DNA from: Gp13-AA77 sp035949375
Lineage (GTDB): Bacteria > Acidobacteriota > Terriglobia > UBA7540
Assembly: GCA_035949375.1 (NCBI GenBank)
Contig: DASZIG010000030.1
Location: 95,207 to 159,206 of the forward strand
Direction of reading: 5' to 3'
DNA length: 64,000 bases
Translations under genes and position numbers: made by a program
Notes under the pieces: generated by a model
Database searches by the model: none
Told to the model about the DNA's origin: nothing
Seen by the model: only the letters and a program-made list of their open reading frames with translations
Part shown: positions 17,375-26,012 of the stretch, piece after piece
Layout of the letters: each line of letters opens with the position of its first letter
How positions within the stretch are numbered: position 1 is the stretch's first letter

Positions 17375-17842
17375 ATGGCTCTCGATCTTGAAGCATTACG
17401 ATCCATGGCGGAGCGTGTGGCCGGCTCCGAGGGCCTGTACCTGGTAGACGTCGAGCTGAAGGGCGGTCGGTCCAACCCGTTGCTGCGAGTCTACATCGAC
17501 AAGGCGGGCGGGATCACTCACGCCGACTGCCAGAATGTGAGCGAACAGCTCAGCGCCATGCTCGATGTGGAGGATCCGTTCCCGACCAGCTACACGCTTG
17601 AGGTTTCATCGCCGGGGCTCGATCGCGAGCTGCGTAAGCCCAGCGATTACGAGCACTTTGCGGGCAGGCGCGCGCGGGTGATCCTGCGCGAGCCTCTCGA
17701 CGGGCAGACGGTGCTGGAAGGGCGGCTGGCGGGGTTCGAGGGTGGCCGGGTACGCCTCGATCTCGGCGCTCAAGGAACCCGCGAGTTCGACCTCGCGGCG
17801 ATTTCTAAAACCAGGCTGCTGGTCGAAGATTGGCGTCATTGA
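17375..17842 (+). CDS. rimP: Ribosome maturation factor RimP
   Basis: RimP assists 30S subunit maturation. The 155-residue product fits the family: 'LYLVDVELKGGRSNPLLRVYIDKAGGITH' read in two parts, 'DCQNVSEQLSAMLDVEDPF', and the signature 'YTLEVSSPGLDRELRKPSDY'. The C-terminal Sm-like part contains 'VLEGRLAGFEGGRVRLDLG'. The frame is open from 17216, but the first part would be translated through the leader hairpin. ATG at 17375 gives the canonical N-terminus. It is followed after 100 bp by nusA. Confidence 0.95.
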   Translation: MALDLEALRSMAERVAGSEGLYLVDVELKGGRSNPLLRVYIDKAGGITHADCQNVSEQLSAMLDVEDPFPTSYTLEVSSPGLDRELRKPSDYEHFAGRRARVILREPLDGQTVLEGRLAGFEGGRVRLDLGAQGTREFDLAAISKTRLLVEDWRH

Positions 17843-17942
17843 CGCCGTCAGGCCGGGATTCGTTCTGAGAATCGGCGGCCTGGCTGAACAAGAAGCAGCA
17901 GGCGTTCAGGTTGCGAATACCGGGTTTGCGAGAAGGTGAAAA

Positions 17943-19517
17943 GTGAGCACGAGTCTTCTTTTCCAGACGATCGACCAGCTTAGCCGCGAGAAGGGCATCG
18001 ACACCCAGGTGATCATCTCGGCCGTCGAGGACGCCATTCTTGTGGCTACGCGCAAGTACTACAAGAGCGCCGAGGATCTGGAGTCGCACTTCAACAAGGA
18101 AACCGGCCAGGTGGAAGTGTTCGCGGTCAAGAAGGTTGTGGAACAGGTCGCCGACCCGGAGCACGAGATCTCGCTGGCGCAGGCGCAGGTGCGCGACCCA
18201 CTGGCCGAACTGGAAGGCGTGGTGCGGATTCCGAAGGCTACGGACGTGCTGGGCCGCGTGGCCGCTCAGACGGCCAAGCAAGTGATCTTTCAGAAGGTGC
18301 GCGAGGCGGAGCGCGAGACGGTCTTCACGGAATACAACCAGCGCGTGGGCGAACTGGTGAACTGCACGGTCAAGCGCGTGGAAGGGTCGGACGTGATCGT
18401 GGACCTCGGCCGGACCGAGGGACGGATGCCGCGCCGCGAGCAGTCGCGCCTGGAAACCTACCAGGTCGGCGACCGTCTGCGCGCCGTGATCACGCTGGTG
18501 GATCGGGCGGCCCGCGGGCCCCAGGTTGTGGTGTCGCGCGCCGATGCCATGCTGGTGCAGCGCCTGTTCGAGATGGAAGTTCCCGAGATTTACGACGGCA
18601 CCGTGGTAATCCGGGCGATCGCCCGCGAATCCGGGGAGCGCACCAAGGTGGCCGTCTTCTCCAAGGACCCGGACGTCGATTGCGTGGGCGCCTGCGTGGG
18701 TATGAAGGGCATGCGAGTGCAATCCATCATCCGCGAGCTTAAGGGCGAAAAGATCGACATTATCGAGTACAACGAGGACGTGCTGGGATTTGCCGCCAAC
18801 GCCTTGAGTCCGGCGAAGATCAATCACGTCTCCGTGGTGGACATGGAAGAGAAGCGGCTGGAAGTGATCGTAGACGATACGCAACTCTCGCTCGCCATCG
18901 GCAAGAAGGGGCAGAACGTGCGCCTGGCGGCAAAGCTGCTGGGCTGGCACATCGACATCAAGAGCGAAGAGGAGAAACGCCAGGAAATCGAGTCACAGAT
19001 GGCGGAGATGGCTCGCCGTGGGGCTTCCATCGTCGAGTTGACCGGCCTCGGAGATAAGACCATCGAGAGGCTGCAGAGTCACGGCATCGAAACCGTGGAA
19101 CAACTGGCCCGCATGACCCCCGACGAGCTCACCGAGATTCAGGGTGTCGGCGAGAAGACGGTGGAGCGCATCCGCAAGGTCGTCACCGACTACTTCGAAG
19201 CCGGCCAGGCTGCCGCGGAAGAAGAAGCCGCCGCAGCGGCCGCAGCCGAAGCCGCAGCCATCCAGTGGCCGACCGCTGAAATCGCCGCGGAAACGGTCGC
19301 AAGCGAGGCGGTTGCGGCCGAAGGCGACGCAGGGTCCGAGGTCGAGAGTGCGTCCGAAGCTTCCGAAGAGGCAGCCTCGCAGGAAGCGGCCGCTTCGGGC
19401 GCGGAGTCGAGCGAGCAGTCTTCGGCAGAACCCGGCACGGAGTCCCAGGCCGGGCCCGAGACTGAGCCCGGGACGGGGGGCCAGGCTCCGGAACAAGGTA
19501 CGGAAGAGGATCGCTAG
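17943..19517 (+). CDS. nusA: Transcription termination/antitermination protein NusA, with long acidic C-terminal tail
   Basis: NusA binds RNA polymerase and modulates pausing, termination and antitermination. The GTG-initiated 524-residue protein has the N-terminal domain ('LFQTIDQLSREKGIDTQVII') and an S1 domain near 135-200 ('LVNCTVKRVEGSDVIVDLG'). Two KH domains follow ('GACVGMKGMRVQSIIRELKG', 'SLAIGKKGQNVRLAAKLLG'). Tandem helix-hairpin-helix repeats come next ('LTGLGDKTIERLQSHGIETV', 'IQGVGEKTVERIRKVV'). From about residue 420 it ends in a roughly 100-residue tail made mainly of Ala, Glu, Ser and Gly, which is unusual and probably disordered. The neighbours rimP and infB confirm the operon. 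Confidence 0.96.
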   Translation: MSTSLLFQTIDQLSREKGIDTQVIISAVEDAILVATRKYYKSAEDLESHFNKETGQVEVFAVKKVVEQVADPEHEISLAQAQVRDPLAELEGVVRIPKATDVLGRVAAQTAKQVIFQKVREAERETVFTEYNQRVGELVNCTVKRVEGSDVIVDLGRTEGRMPRREQSRLETYQVGDRLRAVITLVDRAARGPQVVVSRADAMLVQRLFEMEVPEIYDGTVVIRAIARESGERTKVAVFSKDPDVDCVGACVGMKGMRVQSIIRELKGEKIDIIEYNEDVLGFAANALSPAKINHVSVVDMEEKRLEVIVDDTQLSLAIGKKGQNVRLAAKLLGWHIDIKSEEEKRQEIESQMAEMARRGASIVELTGLGDKTIERLQSHGIETVEQLARMTPDELTEIQGVGEKTVERIRKVVTDYFEAGQAAAEEEAAAAAAAEAAAIQWPTAEIAAETVASEAVAAEGDAGSEVESASEASEEAASQEAAASGAESSEQSSAEPGTESQAGPETEPGTGGQAPEQGTEEDR

Positions 19518-19576
19518 CGATATACGATGGGTGCGGGCGGAACCTAGCTCGCGGGGTTTTGAGGTAGCCGAATTAG

Positions 19577-22282
19577 ATGTCGAAGATTCGCATAAACGAA
19601 CTGGCGCGCGAACTCGAGGTCAAGAGCAATCTGGTCCTCGATTATCTTGTTTCCATAGGAGAGGGCGACAAGAAGTCGCACTCGAGCGCTCTCGATGATG
19701 ATCTCGCCGACCGGGTGCGGCGGCACTTCAGCCAGAACGGCGACGAGCCGCATCAGGCGGTGGCGGAGGCGCCAGTGGCGTCCCCAATCGCGCCTCCCGC
19801 CCCTGCGCCGGCTCCTCGCGCTCCGAGCGTGGCGCCTCCCGTCGCTCCGGCTCCAGCAGCGCACGTTCCCGCTCCGGCGCGTCCGGCAGCGCCGCCGGTT
19901 GCGCCTGCCAAGCCCGAAACGCCGCTCGTGCGCACGATCGACCAGATCAAACAGGATGCCCGCAGGACGCTCGCCGGCTCCCAACGGGCGGCGGAGAAAC
20001 CAGCGCCCGCAGCCGCGGGTCCCGTGACGCCGCTCGCCCCCGGGGTTCGCCGTCCTGGGCCTGGAATTTCACCTGTACCCGGCGCGGTTCTGCCCTCGAA
20101 GCCTGCCTCGTCGCCGGTAACGACCGGCGCCGCCCCCATAGCTCGCGCCCCGCAAGCTGCTACGCCTGGGCCCGGGCTTCGGACGATTCCCGGCGCGGTG
20201 AAGGCCCCGGCGCCAGCGGGCGGAACGCCGCTCGCCGCAAGGGGAGCGGCTCCCGCGGGCGCCAAGCCTGCGCCTTCGAGCCAACCCATTTACCCGGGCA
20301 TCGGAAAGGGCGCGGCACGGCCGGCCCCGGCACGACGTCCCGGCGAGCACCATCGCCAGACGCATCCGACGGCCACCCGTCCAGCCGGGATGGGCGCTCC
20401 CGCCGCGGGCGGCGCACTTCCTCGCCCCTCACGAGGCGGATTCCAGGGCGGGCGCCCGAGTCCGGGCGGACGGCCAACGCCTCAGCCCATGCGCGGTCCG
20501 GCTGTGACCGAGCCTTTGGCCATCACCCGCAAAATCACCCTGAGCGAAGGAGTGACCATCAAGGAGCTATCGGAGAAACTCGAGACTCGCGCCCGGGATG
20601 TGATCAAGAAGCTTCTGGACAAGGGAATCTTCGCCACCATCAACCAGACACTCGACAGCCAGACGGCCGCGGAAATCGCCCGCACGTTCGGTGCTGAGGC
20701 GAACGTGATCAGTTACGAGGAAGAGGTCACGCACGAGGTCGAAGTCGCGGACCGCCCGGAGGATCTGAGGCCTCGCGCCCCGGTGGTGACCGTGATGGGC
20801 CACGTGGATCACGGCAAGACCTCGCTGCTCGACGCCATCCGCCAGACGAACGTGACGGCCCACGAGGCCGGCGGAATCACGCAGCACATCGGCGCCTATC
20901 GCGTGGAGGTGAATGGACGCCAGGTGGTCTTTCTGGATACGCCGGGCCACGAGGCCTTCACCCTGATGCGCGCGCGCGGCGCCAAGGTGACAGACATCGT
21001 GGTGCTGGTGGTGGCCGCCGATGACGGCGTGATGCCGCAGACGCTCGAGGCCATCAACCACGCCCGCGCCGCCAAGGTTCCCATCGTGGTGGCCATCAAC
21101 AAGATTGACAAGGCTGACGCCCAGCCGGACCGCGTCATGAAGCAGCTTGCCGACCTGGACTTGATGGCCGAGGAGTGGGGCGGCAGCACGGTCACCGTCA
21201 AGGTTTCCGCGAAGCAGCGCGAGAATCTGGACGTGCTGCTGGAGATGATCCTGCTCGTGGCGGACCTTCAGGGCCTCAAAGCAAGTCCGAATAAGCCCGC
21301 CTCCGGAACCGTGCTGGAAAGCCGCCTGGACCGCGGGCGCGGCCCAGTGGCGACACTGCTGGTTCAAAGCGGGACGTTGAAGGTGGGCGATCCTTTCATC
21401 GTGGGCGCCATTTATGGCAAAGTGCGCGCCATGCTCGACGACCACGGACATCCGGTTGCAGACGCCGGTCCCTCAACGCCCGTGGAAATTCTCGGCCTGG
21501 AGGACGTGCCCCAGGTGGGCGACCGCCTCTACGTGATCGAGGACACGATCAAGGCACGGCAGATCTCGCTGCACCGGTTGGACAAGCAGCGCGAGGCGGC
21601 GCTTGCCAAGAGCGCGCGACTCACCCTCGAACAGTTGCACGAACAGTTGGCGGCCGGGGAAGTGAAGGAACTGCCCCTGATCATCAAGGGCGACGTGCAA
21701 GGCTCCGTCGAGGCCCTGGTGGAAACGCTGAACAAGCTCAGCAACGAGCGCGTGAAGATCAAGGTGATCCATGCCGGCGTGGGCGCCATCACCGAGGGCG
21801 ACGTGCTGCTGGCCTCGGCCTCGAACGCGGTGATCGTGGGCTTCAGCGTGCGGCCCGAGCGCAAAGCGACCGACCTCGCCCAGTTCGAAAACGTCGATAT
21901 CCGGCTGCACACCATCATTTACGACGTCACGGACGAGATCAAGAAAGCCATGCAGGGCCTGCTGGCCGTTACCATCAAGGAAACCGTGGTCGGCCATGCC
22001 GAGGTGCGCGACGTCTTCCGCATCTCGAAGGTGGGCACGGTGGCGGGCTGTTACGTGCAGGACGGTAAATTCACGCGCGACGCGCGCATCCGCCTGCTGC
22101 GCGACAACGCGGTCGTCCACGAGGGCCGGGTGCGGTCCCTGCGCCGGTTCAAGGAGGACGTGCCCGAAGTCCGGTCCGGCATGGAGTGCGGCATTTCGCT
22201 CGAGAACTTCAGCGATTTGAAAGTGGGCGACGTGATCGAATCCTTCGTGACCGAGAAGGTCACGGAAACCATGCCGAGCTGA
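19577..22282 (+). CDS. infB: Translation initiation factor IF-2
   Basis: IF-2 is the GTPase that places fMet-tRNA on the 30S subunit and promotes subunit joining. The 901-residue protein has the IF2-N domain at the start ('KIRINELARELEVKSNLVLD'). A long Pro/Ala-rich linker follows (about 60-310), then a second IF2-N repeat and the GTPase core. G1 is 'MGHVDHGKTSLLDAI', G3 'DTPGHEAFTLMRARG' and G4 'NKIDKADAQPDR'. The beta-barrel and C-terminal tRNA-binding domains follow ('GVGAITEGDVLLASASNAVI'). The linker length is at the high end but normal for Acidobacteriota-like genomes. It starts 59 bp after nusA. Confidence 0.97.
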   Translation: MSKIRINELARELEVKSNLVLDYLVSIGEGDKKSHSSALDDDLADRVRRHFSQNGDEPHQAVAEAPVASPIAPPAPAPAPRAPSVAPPVAPAPAAHVPAPARPAAPPVAPAKPETPLVRTIDQIKQDARRTLAGSQRAAEKPAPAAAGPVTPLAPGVRRPGPGISPVPGAVLPSKPASSPVTTGAAPIARAPQAATPGPGLRTIPGAVKAPAPAGGTPLAARGAAPAGAKPAPSSQPIYPGIGKGAARPAPARRPGEHHRQTHPTATRPAGMGAPAAGGALPRPSRGGFQGGRPSPGGRPTPQPMRGPAVTEPLAITRKITLSEGVTIKELSEKLETRARDVIKKLLDKGIFATINQTLDSQTAAEIARTFGAEANVISYEEEVTHEVEVADRPEDLRPRAPVVTVMGHVDHGKTSLLDAIRQTNVTAHEAGGITQHIGAYRVEVNGRQVVFLDTPGHEAFTLMRARGAKVTDIVVLVVAADDGVMPQTLEAINHARAAKVPIVVAINKIDKADAQPDRVMKQLADLDLMAEEWGGSTVTVKVSAKQRENLDVLLEMILLVADLQGLKASPNKPASGTVLESRLDRGRGPVATLLVQSGTLKVGDPFIVGAIYGKVRAMLDDHGHPVADAGPSTPVEILGLEDVPQVGDRLYVIEDTIKARQISLHRLDKQREAALAKSARLTLEQLHEQLAAGEVKELPLIIKGDVQGSVEALVETLNKLSNERVKIKVIHAGVGAITEGDVLLASASNAVIVGFSVRPERKATDLAQFENVDIRLHTIIYDVTDEIKKAMQGLLAVTIKETVVGHAEVRDVFRISKVGTVAGCYVQDGKFTRDARIRLLRDNAVVHEGRVRSLRRFKEDVPEVRSGMECGISLENFSDLKVGDVIESFVTEKVTETMPS

Positions 22283-22290
22283 TTCCAGCG

Positions 22291-22330
22291 TTCGGAGTTT
22301 TCCTCGGTCCCTCGGACTCCAAACTCCGAA
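22291..22330. repeat. 10-bp perfect inverted repeat between infB and DUF503 gene
   Basis: TTCGGAGTTT (22291-22300) is mirrored by AAACTCCGAA (22321-22330), leaving a 20-nt loop. It lies in the 70-bp intra-operon gap. No U-run follows, so it may stabilise or process mRNA rather than terminate. Confidence 0.55.
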
Positions 22331-22352
22331 CCGGCTGACTCCGAACCCTTCC

Positions 22353-22634
22353 ATGCCTGTCGGGGTGCTCACGCTCGAGATTCAGATCCCCTGGGCGCAT
22401 TCCCTCAAGGACAAGCGCGCGGTCGTGCAGAAGATCCGCGACCGCGTGCGCAGCCGCTTCAACGTGGCCGTGGCCGAGCTTGACCACCAGGACCTGTGGC
22501 AGCAGGCAACCATCGGGGTGGCCGCCATCTCCGGCAGCAGGCCGCTGCTCGAGGAAGTGTTGCGGCGGGTGCTCGCGGAATCGGAAAAGGTTCTCGGCAG
22601 CGACGTGCAGGATTTCAGCATCGAAATCCTCTGA
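22353..22634 (+). CDS. DUF503 (YlxP-like) protein
   Basis: The 93-residue protein has the family pattern: 'GVLTLEIQIPWAHSLKDKRA', 'VVQKIRDRVRSRFNVAVAEL', 'QATIGVAAISGSRPLLEEVL', ending 'DVQDFSIEIL'. YlxP/DUF503 proteins are ferredoxin-like small proteins coded between infB and rbfA in many phyla. A role in ribosome assembly is assumed from that context. The gap to rbfA is only 6 bp. Confidence 0.9.
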   Translation: MPVGVLTLEIQIPWAHSLKDKRAVVQKIRDRVRSRFNVAVAELDHQDLWQQATIGVAAISGSRPLLEEVLRRVLAESEKVLGSDVQDFSIEIL

Positions 22635-22640
22635 CCGCCG

Positions 22641-23039
22641 ATGCCCGCGTCGAGATCAGGGCAATCCGGATCGGCTGTCTTCAAGCGTATGGTTCCGGGA
22701 CACAGACACGAGCGGCTGGCGGATCAGATTCGCACCGAGGTTGCCGAGATGGTCGAAGGCGAGTTGAAGGACCCACGCATCGGATTTGTAACCGTGACCC
22801 ACGTGGACCTGAGCCCCGACTTCACCCACGCGCGAGTGCTGGTTTCGGTTCTGGGCAGTGAAGAGGAACGCGCGGAGAGCCTGGCCGGACTCGCCTCGGC
22901 GGCGGGCTACGTCAGGCGCGAGGTGACGCGGCGCCTTCGTCTGCGCCGGTCTCCCGAGATCGCCTTTGTGCCGGATCGCGGCGCTGAGGAAGCAGCCCGT
23001 GTCGAGGACCTGCTCGGCAAGCTCCATTCCGACGAGTAG
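22641..23039 (+). CDS. rbfA: 30S ribosome-binding factor A
   Basis: RbfA binds the immature 30S subunit and helps process the 5' end of 16S rRNA. The KH-like core is clear: 'RHERLADQIRTEVAEMVEGE', 'DPRIGFVTVTHVDLSPDFTH', 'ARVLVSVLGSEEER' and 'RRLRLRRSPEIAFVPDRG'. ATG 22641 gives 132 residues; the internal ATG 22689 would give a more typical N-terminus. Neither has a strong ribosome site, so coupling to the DUF503 stop is likely. Confidence 0.94.
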   Translation: MPASRSGQSGSAVFKRMVPGHRHERLADQIRTEVAEMVEGELKDPRIGFVTVTHVDLSPDFTHARVLVSVLGSEEERAESLAGLASAAGYVRREVTRRLRLRRSPEIAFVPDRGAEEAARVEDLLGKLHSDE

Positions 23040-23080
23040 CTTCGTCGGCGAGCGCCGGCCCGGAAGCCCCAAGAGATCAC

Positions 23081-24046
23081 ATGACCACTGAACCTGCCGC
23101 CGCCGCGCTTCCTCTTCGAGCCGCTCCGGAACTCGCCGGCGTCCTGCTCATCGACAAGCCGGCGGGCATGACGTCGCACGACGTCGTGGCTGCCGTGCGC
23201 CGCATTCTTCGCGTCCGGCAGGTGGGACACTTCGGAACGCTCGATCCCTTTGCGACCGGCGTCCTGCCGCTCTCGATCGGCAAGGCGACGCGATTCGCGC
23301 AGTTCTATCTGAAATCGCGCAAAGCCTACTGCGGCGCCATCCACTTCGGGTTCGCGACCGATACCTACGACGCCACCGGCGTGCGGGCCGCAGAGCCCGT
23401 CGAGTGCCGTCCGCAATCGGCCGAGGTCGAGCGTGTGTTCGCGGAGTTTACCGGACGCATCAAGCAGACGCCTCCGCCGTTTTCCGCCAAGCGCGTGAAG
23501 GGCGTGCGCGCCTACGAACTGGCACGCCGGCGTGAGACCGTGGAGCTCGAACCGGTCGAGGTGGAGGTTTACGCGTTCGAATTGATGTCTCTCGAAGGCG
23601 CGGCCGCGCAGTTCGCCGTGGAATGCTCGGGCGGAACCTACGTGCGCTCGCTCGCCCACGACGCGGGCCGCAAGCTCGGATGCCCCGCGCATCTGGCCAG
23701 CCTGCGCCGCACGGCGGTGGCCGAATTCGCGGAGGGGCGGGCCGTCAGCCTCGCGACCATGGAACGAGCCGCGTCAGAGGGGGAAGCCGCAAAACTGGTG
23801 ATCCCGCTCGAAGCGCTGCTGCCGGATTGCCCGGCGCTGGTGGTGCGCGGGCGCGAGGAACAGGACGTGCGGCACGGCCGCAGCTTCGAGCTGGCCCAGG
23901 CTCTCCGCGCCGACCGCGGCCTCGGCCCGGATGCGGCGGGTCCCGCCATCACGCTGCTCAAGGTCATGAACGGCGAGCGCCGATTGATTGCCGTGGCCCG
24001 GCGCGTGGCGGGAAACGTCTACCATCCGGACCTCGTCCTGGCCTGA
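23081..24046 (+). CDS. truB: tRNA pseudouridine(55) synthase
   Basis: TruB converts U55 of tRNA to pseudouridine. The 321-residue protein contains 'GVLLIDKPAGMTSHDVVAAV' and the catalytic-Asp motif 'GHFGTLDPFATGVLPLSIGK'. It also has 'FTGRIKQTPPPFSAKRVKG' and 'CSGGTYVRSLAHDAGRKLG'. A C-terminal PUA-like part follows ('VRGREEQDVRHGRSF'). It closes the rimP operon and converges on the glycosyltransferase gene. Confidence 0.95.
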   Translation: MTTEPAAAALPLRAAPELAGVLLIDKPAGMTSHDVVAAVRRILRVRQVGHFGTLDPFATGVLPLSIGKATRFAQFYLKSRKAYCGAIHFGFATDTYDATGVRAAEPVECRPQSAEVERVFAEFTGRIKQTPPPFSAKRVKGVRAYELARRRETVELEPVEVEVYAFELMSLEGAAAQFAVECSGGTYVRSLAHDAGRKLGCPAHLASLRRTAVAEFAEGRAVSLATMERAASEGEAAKLVIPLEALLPDCPALVVRGREEQDVRHGRSFELAQALRADRGLGPDAAGPAITLLKVMNGERRLIAVARRVAGNVYHPDLVLA

Positions 24047-24053
24047 TCCTCAC

Positions 24054-24069
24054 GCCGGTTGAGACCGGC
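24054..24069. terminator. Short hairpin between convergent truB and glycosyltransferase genes
   Basis: A 6-bp stem GCCGGT / ACCGGC with a TGAG loop lies between two convergent stops. It has no U-tract. It may act as a weak bidirectional terminator. Confidence 0.3.
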
Positions 24070-24083
24070 ATCCACCCACCCGA

Positions 24084-25214
24084 TCACTCCGTCAATTTCA
24101 GGATGGCTTCGGCCGCGTCATAGGCTGCGCGCGGTTGAGAGAGCGCGCGGCCACGCTCGCGCATCCGGTCGATTTCCGTTGGCTCCCCGGCATCCCCGGG
24201 CTTTGCGGGCTCCGCGAGCAGGCGTTCGATGACGGGGGCGAGTTCGGCGTGGCTTCGGACCCAGCGCCCGACGCCCCAGCGCTCGATCAGGTCGCAGTGG
24301 CGCCGCTCATTGCCCGGCAGCGGATCGAGCGCGAGGAACGGCACGCCGCAAGCCATGGCTTCGAGCAGCGCGAGGCCGGAAGGCTTGTTCACCACCAGGT
24401 CCGCCGCCGCCAGCCACTCCTGCATGTTGTCGACCCAGCCGAATACGCGGCAGTTGCATTTCGTTTCCGCGGCCGCCCTTTCCGCCTCGCGCTGCAGGCG
24501 CTGGTTGCGACCCGTAATCAACACGGCCTGGAACGGACGGCGCACTCTCGCAAGCTCGCGCAGGATGAGGCGCGGCCTGCCGAATCCGGCGCCGCCGAAG
24601 AGCACGAGCACGAGCGCCGCGTCCGGAGCGACGCCGAGATCGCGCCGGGCTCGCGCGCGATCGGGGCGCGAGAGGAAGCCGGGATCGAGCGGCATGCCGC
24701 AGGCCACGATCTTCGCGCGGGGCACGCCCCAGGCCGCAAGGTCGCGGGCCACCGGGTCGGGCGTGACGGCGTAGAGATCGACCTCGGGCTGCGCCCAGGC
24801 GCGGTCCACGTCGAGCCCGTCGACGCCCGCCAGGCGCCAGCGCGCGCCGCTCATGCGCCGGGCGAGCACGGCGAGCTCGAGCGCCCCGGTCTCGGTCGCC
24901 ACCACCACGTCAGGCGCAAAGCTTTCGATGAAGCGGAACAGCGGCCGCCCCCCCCGCCGGTAAATCCATCCTGGGCTAGTCGAATAGCCTATGTGCTGCT
25001 GACCCTCGATCCATCCCCAGAGGGCCGGCCAGTAGCGGAGCGGAATCTCGTAGGAGTTGTAGTAGGCGCGGAACCAGGCCGGCACGCGCGCGAGCATGTC
25101 TTCGACGGCCACGTGAAGCCCCGGACGGAGCTCCGCGAGCGCCTTGGCGAGCGCCCCAGCCACCCGCCGGTGCGCGGCCCCGTGCGAGACGGTCAGGATG
25201 AGCACTCGCGCCAT
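24084..25214 (-). CDS. MGDG-synthase-like glycosyltransferase (GT28 type)
   Basis: The 376-residue GT-B protein resembles monogalactosyldiacylglycerol synthase and processive diacylglycerol glucosyltransferase, which add sugars to diacylglycerol at the inner membrane face. Visible: 'VLILTVSHGAAHRRVAGALA' (acceptor side), 'ARVPAWFRAYYNSYEIPLRY', and the nucleotide-sugar-binding C-terminal half. That half contains 'LVLFGGAGFGRPRLILRELA', 'FGWVDNMQEWLAAADLVVNK' and 'GLALLEAMACGVPFLALDPLPGNE' in two parts. Donor sugar and acceptor lipid are not determinable. It is the last gene of a three-gene minus-strand operon with the deacetylase 54 bp upstream. Confidence 0.85.
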   Translation of the reverse strand: MARVLILTVSHGAAHRRVAGALAKALAELRPGLHVAVEDMLARVPAWFRAYYNSYEIPLRYWPALWGWIEGQQHIGYSTSPGWIYRRGGRPLFRFIESFAPDVVVATETGALELAVLARRMSGARWRLAGVDGLDVDRAWAQPEVDLYAVTPDPVARDLAAWGVPRAKIVACGMPLDPGFLSRPDRARARRDLGVAPDAALVLVLFGGAGFGRPRLILRELARVRRPFQAVLITGRNQRLQREAERAAAETKCNCRVFGWVDNMQEWLAAADLVVNKPSGLALLEAMACGVPFLALDPLPGNERRHCDLIERWGVGRWVRSHAELAPVIERLLAEPAKPGDAGEPTEIDRMRERGRALSQPRAAYDAAEAILKLTE

Positions 25215-25268
25215 AGCATCGCCTGCCGGCGCCTGCGGCCGCCTGCCGCCGCCCGCCGCGAGCGGGCG

Positions 25269-26012
25269 TCAGGCCCTCGATTCCCCGGCGGCGGGCAGGA
25301 AGCGCTCGATCGGCGCCAGTTCCAGGCCGGCCCGGCGCACGCCTTCGATGATGGCCGGCAACGCGGCCACGGTGGTGGACGCGTCCACCCGGCCGGGCTC
25401 GCGCGGTTCGCGGCCGTCGTGCAACAGGATGACCGCCCCCGGCCTCAGCTTTGCAAGCGCCAGGCGCGCCACGTCCGCGGCGCCATGCCGCGGCTTCCAA
25501 TCGTACCCCGTGTCGGACCACTGCACGTCGGTGAGGCCGCGGGCCCGAAGCGCCGGAAACAGGCCGAACCATCGCACCCCGTAGGGCGGCCGGAACACCG
25601 CCGGCGCGCGCCCGGTGGCGCGTTCGAGCGTTTCCTGAGCGCGGTCGATCTCATCCTCGATCCGCCTGCGGCCCTTCATGTAGAGCAGCGGATGCGACCA
25701 GGTGTGATTGCCGACCGCGTGGCCCTCGGTCGCGGCGCGCCGCACGGCGTCCGGGAATCGCGCGGCGTTCTTGCCGCAGCAGAAAAACGCGGCCGGCGCG
25801 CGGTAGCGGCGAAGAATGTCGAGGATCTGTCCGGTGAAAGGCTCGGCGGGGCCGTCGTCAAAGGTCAGGACCACCTCGCGGCCGCCGGCGGGCCCGCGGA
25901 CCAGCGCCTTTCCGAGCACCTGCGATGTGGGCACGGAGCAGGCGTAATAGACGAAAGATCCTCCGGCCGCGAGCGGGCCGAGAACGGAGCCGGCGAGCGC
26001 TGCGGGCGTCAT
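25269..26012 (-). CDS. Polysaccharide deacetylase family protein (NodB homology)
   Basis: This is a metal-dependent carbohydrate esterase 4 domain that removes acetyl groups from N-acetylated sugars. The canonical motifs are present in 247 residues: MT1 'VVLTFDDGPAEPF', MT2 'HAVGNHTWSHPLL' (metal His ligands), MT3 'VFRPPYGVRW', MT4 'DTGYDWKP' and MT5 'VILLHDGREP'. The N-terminal hydrophobic stretch ('LAGSVLGPLAAGGSFVYYA') suggests a membrane anchor or signal. Its start overlaps the stop of the epimerase gene by 4 bp, indicating tight coupling. Genes of this kind act in envelope glycan or glycolipid remodelling. Confidence 0.9.
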   Translation of the reverse strand: MTPAALAGSVLGPLAAGGSFVYYACSVPTSQVLGKALVRGPAGGREVVLTFDDGPAEPFTGQILDILRRYRAPAAFFCCGKNAARFPDAVRRAATEGHAVGNHTWSHPLLYMKGRRRIEDEIDRAQETLERATGRAPAVFRPPYGVRWFGLFPALRARGLTDVQWSDTGYDWKPRHGAADVARLALAKLRPGAVILLHDGREPREPGRVDASTTVAALPAIIEGVRRAGLELAPIERFLPAAGESRA

